A stretch of 9,512 nt of DNA from an uncultured Actinomycetes bacterium (lineage in GTDB: Bacteria > Actinomycetota > Thermoleophilia > Solirubrobacterales > 70-9): positions 1 through 9,512 of the forward strand of contig CALCIA010000254.1 of assembly GCA_937907435.1 (NCBI GenBank), written 5' to 3'. The position numbers were made by a program, and so were the translations under genes. The notes below the pieces were generated by a model that saw only the letters and a program-made list of their open reading frames with translations, did not search any database and was not told where the DNA came from. Below, piece after piece: positions 4,708 to 9,512 of the stretch (position 1 is the first letter of the stretch; each line of letters starts with the position of its first letter).

Positions 4708-6600
4708 CTACTCGTCCAGCACGACCTTCGTAGCATCTCCGCCAGGCGAGGCGATGAGGTCTACGACCCGTTCCGCCAAATTAGCCTCGTCACCGGCCAG
4801 AACCAAGGCTTCCAGGGCGCTGAGCGTCGAATCGACCCAATCCGGGTCGAGCGGCCGGGTCCGGACGGCCCGGTTGATCCGCTTCGCGGCGGTCTGCTGG
4901 GGGGACTCGTAGTCGCCGAACAGCACCTCGTGGAGCTTCTCCCCGGGGCGCGGCTGGGTGAACTCGATCGCGATGTCGGCTTCCGGCTCGTAGCCGGCCA
5001 GGCGGATCATGTTGTGGGCGAGGTCGACGATCTTCACCGGGTCGCCCATGTCGAGGACGAACACCTCGCCTTTGCCGGCGCCGATGTCCCCGGCGCGGAT
5101 CACCAGCTGCACCGCCTCCGGGATCGTCATGAAGTACCGCGTCATCTCCGGGTGGGTGACGGTGACCGGGCCGCCGCGCTCGATCTGGCCGCGGAAGATC
5201 GGCACCACGCTGCCCGAGGAGGCGAGCACGTTGCCGAAGCGGACCGAGGCGAAGCGCGTGCCCGGGTGGCGGTCGGCGGCGGCCTCGACGATCCACTCGG
5301 CCATCGCCTTCGAGGCGCCCATCACGGTCTGCGGGTCGACCGCCTTGTCGGTGGAGATGAGGACGAAGCGCTCGGCCTTCGCCGCGGCGGCGGTTTCGGC
5401 GGTGATCCGGGTGGCGATCGCGTTGTTGCGGACGGCCTCCAGGGGGTTCGCCTCCATCAGCGGCACGTGCTTGTAGGCGGCGGCGTGGAAGACGACCTCG
5501 GGTTTGAAGCGCTGCATCGTCTCCAGCATCCGGTGCGGCTCGCGGCAGTCGGCGAGGACCGACTCGGCGTTGGTGAAGTGGCGCTCGTCGAGCATCTCCC
5601 GCTCGATCTCGAAGAGGTTGTCCTCGGCGTGGTCGAGCATCACCAGCAGCTTCGGGTCGACCCGCGCGATCTGGCGGCAGAGCTCGGAGCCGATCGAGCC
5701 GCCGGCGCCGGTGACGAGGACGATCTTGTCCTGCAGGTAGGCGCCGACACGGTCGATTTCGACGACGATCGGCTCGCGCCCGAGCACGTCCTCGACCTGG
5801 ACCTCGCGCAGCTGCTTGGAGAGCTGGACGCCGCCGCGCAGGAGCTCGAAGACGGTCGGCAGCGTGCGCACCCGGATGCGCCGCTCGCGGCAGGCGGCGA
5901 CGACCTTGGCGCGCAGCGTGCCCGGCGCCGAGGGGATCGCGATGATCACTTCGTCGGGGTCGGTCTCGTCGAGGATCGGGGCGATCTCGTCGGTCGAGCC
6001 GAGCACCTTGACGCCGCCGACCATCCGCATGCCGCGCTTGCGCGGGTCGTCGTCGACGAAGCCGATCGCGGTGGCGCCGAGGGCCGGGTTGAGGCGCATC
6101 TCCCGCACCACCATCTGGCCGCCGGACCCGGCGCCGACGACCAACACCTCGTGTCGCGGCACCCGGTCGCCCTTCGACGGGCGTTCGACGATCAGCCGCA
6201 CCAGCAGGCGGGCGCCGGCGATCAGGATCAGGGTCAGCATGAAGTCGATCACCTCGACCGAGCGCGGCAGCCGGTGTTCGAAGGGCTGGACGACGGCGAA
6301 GGCGATCACCAGCAGCGCGCTCGAGATCGCCACCGCGCGCAGGATCAGCAGGAAGTCGCGGCCGCTCACGTAGCGCCACCACTTCTGGTAGAGCCCGGCG
6401 GCGGCGAAGACGATCAGCTTGCCCGCGATGACGAAGCCGACCGACTGGGCGAACAGCACCTCGTAGCGGTGCGGCCAACCGTGCGGATCGTCGAGGAACC
6501 GCAGCTGGAAGGCGAGGAAGTAGGCCAACGCGACGAGGGCCGCGTCGGCGAGGATCTGCCCCACCCGGCTGCGGTAGACGGGATGGTTCAACCGGCCCAT
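4708..6600 (-). CDS. Membrane nucleoside-diphosphate-sugar 4,6-dehydratase (PglF/WbpM/CapD type)
   Basis: A 630-residue protein, as long as PglF and WbpM. Four hydrophobic segments (about 16-33, 48-71, 83-104, 114-136) anchor it. A first Rossmann-like domain with VVGAGSGG (154-161) follows, then the short-chain dehydrogenase domain beginning with TGAGGSIG (297-304), with AAAYKHVP (373-380) and ISTDKAVDPQTVMGASK (415-431). The usual catalytic Tyr of YxxxK is Met427, paired with Lys431 and Ser416. This Ser-Met-Lys set is the known mark of the large membrane UDP-GlcNAc 4,6-dehydratases, so loss of Tyr does not mean inactivity. The reaction makes a UDP-4-keto-6-deoxyhexose, the first step to sugars such as bacillosamine or QuiNAc; exact product unknown. 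It is the first gene of the operon. ATG at 6600 has no Shine-Dalgarno, but TAAACT nine bases upstream suggests a leaderless or near-leaderless mRNA. Confidence 0.92.
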   Translation of the reverse strand: MGRLNHPVYRSRVGQILADAALVALAYFLAFQLRFLDDPHGWPHRYEVLFAQSVGFVIAGKLIVFAAAGLYQKWWRYVSGRDFLLILRAVAISSALLVIAFAVVQPFEHRLPRSVEVIDFMLTLILIAGARLLVRLIVERPSKGDRVPRHEVLVVGAGSGGQMVVREMRLNPALGATAIGFVDDDPRKRGMRMVGGVKVLGSTDEIAPILDETDPDEVIIAIPSAPGTLRAKVVAACRERRIRVRTLPTVFELLRGGVQLSKQLREVQVEDVLGREPIVVEIDRVGAYLQDKIVLVTGAGGSIGSELCRQIARVDPKLLVMLDHAEDNLFEIEREMLDERHFTNAESVLADCREPHRMLETMQRFKPEVVFHAAAYKHVPLMEANPLEAVRNNAIATRITAETAAAAKAERFVLISTDKAVDPQTVMGASKAMAEWIVEAAADRHPGTRFASVRFGNVLASSGSVVPIFRGQIERGGPVTVTHPEMTRYFMTIPEAVQLVIRAGDIGAGKGEVFVLDMGDPVKIVDLAHNMIRLAGYEPEADIAIEFTQPRPGEKLHEVLFGDYESPQQTAAKRINRAVRTRPLDPDWVDSTLSALEALVLAGDEANLAERVVDLIASPGGDATKVVLDE

Positions 6601-6609
6601 GAAGAGCCG

Positions 6610-6615
6610 AGTTTA
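6610..6615 (-). promoter_or_regulatory. Candidate -10 element (TAAACT) of the glycan operon
   Basis: On the minus strand TAAACT fits the actinobacterial TANNNT consensus and ends nine bases before the ATG at 6600. A start site about seven bases downstream would give a transcript with almost no leader, which agrees with the absence of a Shine-Dalgarno. No convincing -35 is visible at the expected distance. Confidence 0.35.
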
Positions 6616-6684
6616 CGGGTGGTTCCTAAGGATCGGGTGATTGGAGCGCGCCTCGGGCGACGCCCTGCCCGGGTCCGGCGCGAC

Positions 6685-6690
6685 TAGCAT
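6685..6690 (+). promoter_or_regulatory. Candidate -10 element (TAGCAT) of the dedA-uppP unit
   Basis: TAGCAT fits TANNNT and lies 10 bases before the ATG at 6701. It overlaps the alternative ATG at 6689; if this is the promoter, translation cannot start there. No good -35 is visible. Evidence is positional only. Confidence 0.25.
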
Positions 6691-6700
6691 GTGCCGCCGC

Positions 6701-7363
6701 ATGCCGCTTGCCATGCTCCTTCCGCACGCCAGCCTGACCGGGCCGATCGTCGAATTCTGCGTCGAAGTCGTCGACGACACGGGCCTGGCGGGGATCTTCC
6801 TGCTGATGGGCGCGGCGTCCGCCTGCATACCGATCCCGAGCGAGGCGGTGATGCTGTTCGCGGGCTTCACCGTCTCCGAAGGCCACCACACGCTGCTCGC
6901 GATCCTGCTCGCCGGCTTCCTCGGCAACATGGCCGGCTCCTGGCTCACCTACTCGATCGGCTATCTCGGCCGCGTCGACCTGATGGAACGCAACAAGCTG
7001 ATCCACGTCAGCCCGGCGCGGCTGGCGCGGGTCGACGGCTGGTTCAGGCGCCATGGCGACGTGACCGTCTTCGTCTGCCGCCTGATCCCGCTGGTGCGCG
7101 CCTTCATCTCGCTGCCGGCCGGGCTGGCGAAGATGCCGTTCTGGCGCTTCACCTGGCTGACCGCGCTCGGCTCGCTCCCCTGGGTGATCGGCTTCGGCCT
7201 GCTCGGACGGGCGGTCGGGGACGAATGGGAAAAGTGGCGCGACCACCTCTCGATCCTCGACTACATCGTCGTCGCGGCGATCGTCGTCCTGGCCGGCTAC
7301 TGGGCCTACAAGCGGCTCACGCGCGACCCGACCGACCCCGCGACGACCCCTCCGGACGCTTGA
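6701..7363 (+). CDS. DedA-family membrane protein
   Basis: A 220-residue membrane protein of the DedA/SNARE-associated family. Some members (UptA) carry undecaprenyl phosphate back across the cytoplasmic membrane. Visible family motifs are IPIPSEAVMLFAG (43-55, with Glu48), GNMAGSWLTYSIG (75-87), and RLIPLVRAFISLPAG (127-141) with Arg127, Pro130 and Arg133, followed by KMPFWRFT (144-151). A C-terminal helix (about 187-204) precedes a short Pro/Thr-rich cytoplasmic tail. Four starts are possible: TTG 6641, which has AAGGA eight bases upstream but leaves only 40 bases for two promoters; ATG 6689; ATG 6701, chosen; and ATG 6713. The TGA overlaps the TTG of uppP, so the two are translated together. 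That coupling favours the undecaprenyl-phosphate transport role over other DedA roles, but this is inference. Confidence 0.88.
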   Translation: MPLAMLLPHASLTGPIVEFCVEVVDDTGLAGIFLLMGAASACIPIPSEAVMLFAGFTVSEGHHTLLAILLAGFLGNMAGSWLTYSIGYLGRVDLMERNKLIHVSPARLARVDGWFRRHGDVTVFVCRLIPLVRAFISLPAGLAKMPFWRFTWLTALGSLPWVIGFGLLGRAVGDEWEKWRDHLSILDYIVVAAIVVLAGYWAYKRLTRDPTDPATTPPDA

Positions 7364-8166
7364 GCGAAGGGCGACTGCCGGTCCACCGCGCGATCGCGCT
7401 GGGCATCGTGCAGGGCCCCGCCGAGCTGCTGCCGGTCTCCAGCTCCGCCCACATCGTCCTCCTCCCCTGGCTGCTCGGCTGGGACTGGGACGCGATCGAC
7501 CCGGAGGTGCGCAAGAGCTTCGAGGTCGCCCTCCACACCGGCGCCGCGGCGGCGCTCCTGATCGGCCAGCGCAGGCTGATCGTCGAAGAGCTGCGCCAGT
7601 TCGACCTCGACCGCGCGCTCCTCCTCGTCTTCTCCTTCGCTCCCGCGGCATTCGTCGGCTACCGCTTCGAGCGCCAGATCGAGGGACGCCTGGGCGGCCC
7701 GCGGGCGACCGCCTTCGGCCTCCTCGCGGGAGCGGCCCTGATGATGGTCGCCGACCGTCGCCCCCAGCTGCGCGGCCGCGGCGAGGCGACCCCGACCGAC
7801 GGCCTGGTCCTCGGCATCGCCCAGGCCGCGGCCCTCGCCCCGGGCGTCTCCCGCAACGGCGTGACCCTGGCGGCGGCCCGCTGGCGCCGCTTCACCCGCA
7901 AGCAGTCGAACATGCTCTCGCGGACGATCGCCCTGCCGATCATCGTCGGCGCCACCGGCCTCAAGGGCGTCCGCCTGGCCAAGCGCGGCACCACCCCCCA
8001 GCTGCGCCGCACCCTGGCCCTCGGCATCGGCGCCTCCTTCGTCTCCACCCTCGCCTCCCAGCGCCTGATCGGCCTGGTCGAGCGCGACCGGGCACTGTGG
8101 CCCTACGCGGCGTACCGCGCGGCGCTGGCCGCGGTGGTCCTCGCCAAGTTGCGCCGGCAAACCTAG
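7360..8166 (+). CDS. uppP: Undecaprenyl-diphosphatase (UppP/BacA)
   Basis: A 268-residue integral membrane phosphatase, the usual length for UppP/BacA. It removes one phosphate from undecaprenyl diphosphate so that the carrier can be reused in peptidoglycan and surface-glycan synthesis. Both signature regions are present: GIVQGPAELLPVSSSAH (15-31), giving the (E/Q)xxxE pair Gln18 and Glu22 with the Ser-rich loop and His31, and PGVSRNG (161-167), with the conserved Arg165. The second Ser of the common PGxSRSG is Asn166, a modest departure. Start is TTG, forming TTGA with the stop of the DedA gene; there is no separate Shine-Dalgarno at good spacing, so expression probably depends on reinitiation. 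Members of this family are often linked to bacitracin tolerance. Confidence 0.93.
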   Translation: MSEGRLPVHRAIALGIVQGPAELLPVSSSAHIVLLPWLLGWDWDAIDPEVRKSFEVALHTGAAAALLIGQRRLIVEELRQFDLDRALLLVFSFAPAAFVGYRFERQIEGRLGGPRATAFGLLAGAALMMVADRRPQLRGRGEATPTDGLVLGIAQAAALAPGVSRNGVTLAAARWRRFTRKQSNMLSRTIALPIIVGATGLKGVRLAKRGTTPQLRRTLALGIGASFVSTLASQRLIGLVERDRALWPYAAYRAALAAVVLAKLRRQT

Positions 8167-8170
8167 ACGC

Positions 8171-8220
8171 AGAGCCAAATCCAAATTTTGGACAGATTTG
8201 GAATTGGCTTGGAATTCGAC
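8171..8220. promoter_or_regulatory. AT-rich repeat-bearing leader of purM
   Basis: The 83-base gap between uppP and purM holds an AT-rich island in otherwise G+C-rich DNA. CCAAATC (8175-8181) is inverted at 8195-8201 as GATTTGG, with a CCAAA-T-TTTGG odd palindrome (8181-8191) inside. TTGGAATT is directly repeated at 8198-8205 and 8209-8216, 11 bases apart, about one helical turn. TTGGAC (8188-8193) could serve as a -35 element, but there is no good -10. A promoter with an operator for a purine regulator or another regulator is plausible, not shown. Confidence 0.4.
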
Positions 8221-8249
8221 CTTCCTTGGCGACTGAAAGAATCGTGCCG

Positions 8250-9253
<1,004 letters not shown>

Positions 9254-9254
<1 letters not shown>

Positions 9255-9277
9255 GGCCGGGTCGGGGGTTCGGGGGG
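9254..9277 (+). promoter_or_regulatory. G-quadruplex motif abutting the purM stop codon
   Basis: The final G of the TAG stop begins a series of sense-strand G-tracts: 9254-9256, 9259-9261, 9264-9268 and 9272-9277, with linkers CC, TC and TTC. This satisfies G3+N1-7 and starts in the stop codon itself, as it nearly does after the flippase gene on the other strand. No intrinsic terminator with a T-run follows. Confidence 0.5.
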
Positions 9278-9322
9278 CCGCAAGCTGTCGCCCGGGGTAG
9301 GGATGCGCCCGGGTGTGCGGAA

Positions 9323-9338
9323 GGTGTGGAGGGACACC
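9323..9338. other. Small hairpin GGTGT/ACACC downstream of purM
   Basis: GGTGT (9323-9327) pairs with ACACC (9334-9338) around GGAGGG. The left half is part of AGGTGTGGAGG (9322-9332), which also occurs at 128-138 in the left flank in the same orientation. It is short; chance is possible. Confidence 0.25.
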
Positions 9339-9363
9339 GGCGGGGAGGAGGCCCGGAGTGCGA

Positions 9364-9408
9364 CGGATCCGTGACGGGAGTCGGACGTCGTCACAGAGAT
9401 GTCGAGAA
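9364..9408 (+). repeat. GGATCCGTGACG dyad joined to the 19-base repeat (right copy)
   Basis: CGGATCCGTGACG (9364-9376) matches the reverse complement of 111-123. GTGACG (9371-9376) is inverted as CGTCAC (9389-9394) after 12 bases. The dyad runs straight into GTCACAGAGATGTCGAGAA (9390-9408), the partner of the left 19-base repeat. In the left flank the two parts are separated by about 46 bases and lie in the other order. Confidence 0.5.
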
Positions 9409-9424
9409 CTCCACGCTTCCTCCC

Positions 9425-9438
9425 GTGTTGTGCAACAC
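9425..9438. promoter_or_regulatory. GTGTTG-TG-CAACAC dyad
   Basis: An exact 6-bp inverted repeat with a 2-base centre lies just before the long palindrome. Such tight symmetry suits a dimeric regulator or a small cruciform rather than an RNA hairpin. No gene lies immediately downstream within the window, so a target cannot be named. Confidence 0.3.
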
Positions 9439-9444
9439 CGACCT

Positions 9445-9496
9445 ACGCGCTGCGTGGATTGACCGTGCTATAGGACGGGTAATCCACGCAGCGCGT
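9445..9496. repeat. Complete TATA-centred palindrome (right copy)
   Basis: The 16-base arm ACGCGCTGCGTGGATT (9445-9460) is exactly reverse-complemented at 9481-9496. The 20-base middle is also mostly paired: C-G 9463/9478, C-G 9464/9477, G-C 9465/9476, T-A 9466/9475, C-G 9468/9473 and T-A 9469/9472, with mismatches at 9462/9479 and 9467/9474. The bases 9456-9512 match the window start without gaps, extending past the palindrome to a shared GATTT, so the repeated unit is longer than the dyad. Confidence 0.75.
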
Positions 9497-9512
9497 TTCA
9501 GACCCTCGATTT

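Noticed and set aside
4687..6687. 666-codon plus-strand open frame
   Set aside because: It is antisense to the dehydratase, which has full family motifs. The frame is rich in Asp, His, Arg and Gly, as expected for an antisense shadow.
6641..6700. N-terminal extension of the DedA protein from TTG 6641
   Set aside because: AAGGA is well placed, but the added residues are not hydrophobic or family-like, and only 40 bases would remain between divergent starts. Kept as an alternative only.

Overview
The window comes from a high-G+C bacterium. Coding regions show strong G/C third positions, TTG, GTG and ATG starts are mixed, several genes overlap, and Shine-Dalgarno signals are weak or absent. Protein style (an O-antigen ligase with an HTEPVTVAAEQ motif, a lone LytR_C protein, a DedA-UppP pair) suggests an actinobacterium, perhaps Thermoleophilia/Solirubrobacterales. 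That placement is an impression from the sequence, not a search result.

Layout. A five-gene operon is read on the minus strand from 6600 down to 323: a membrane-bound sugar-nucleotide 4,6-dehydratase (PglF/WbpM/CapD type), a two-TM protein with a LytR_C domain, a small anchored FlgD-like Ig protein, an O-antigen ligase/polymerase family protein, and a Wzx/MATE-like flippase. Gaps between its genes are 12 bases or less, or the genes overlap. Divergent from it, on the plus strand from about 6701, are a DedA-family protein and UppP (undecaprenyl-diphosphatase), which share a TTGA stop/start, followed by purM. The first 322 bases and the last 258 bases are non-coding and full of dyads.

How the genes fit together. 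The minus operon supplies a modified sugar nucleotide, flips undecaprenyl-PP-linked glycan, and polymerises it or transfers it from the carrier. The plus pair would recycle the freed carrier: UppP makes undecaprenyl phosphate, and some DedA proteins return it across the membrane. The short divergent promoter region therefore joins surface-glycan export to lipid-carrier recycling. No phosphoglycosyltransferase or other glycosyltransferase lies in the window.

The most unusual signals are not genes. (1) Both outward-reading transcription units end in a TAG codon whose G begins or directly abuts a sense-strand G-quadruplex motif. (2) Beyond both ends lie related dyads, with a TATA-centred palindrome outermost; the two palindrome copies show compensatory base-pair changes. 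(3) A 79-nt palindrome lies in frame inside the ligase gene, like a palindromic element inserted into a protein-coding region. (4) A perfect 23-bp inverted repeat follows the flippase gene.
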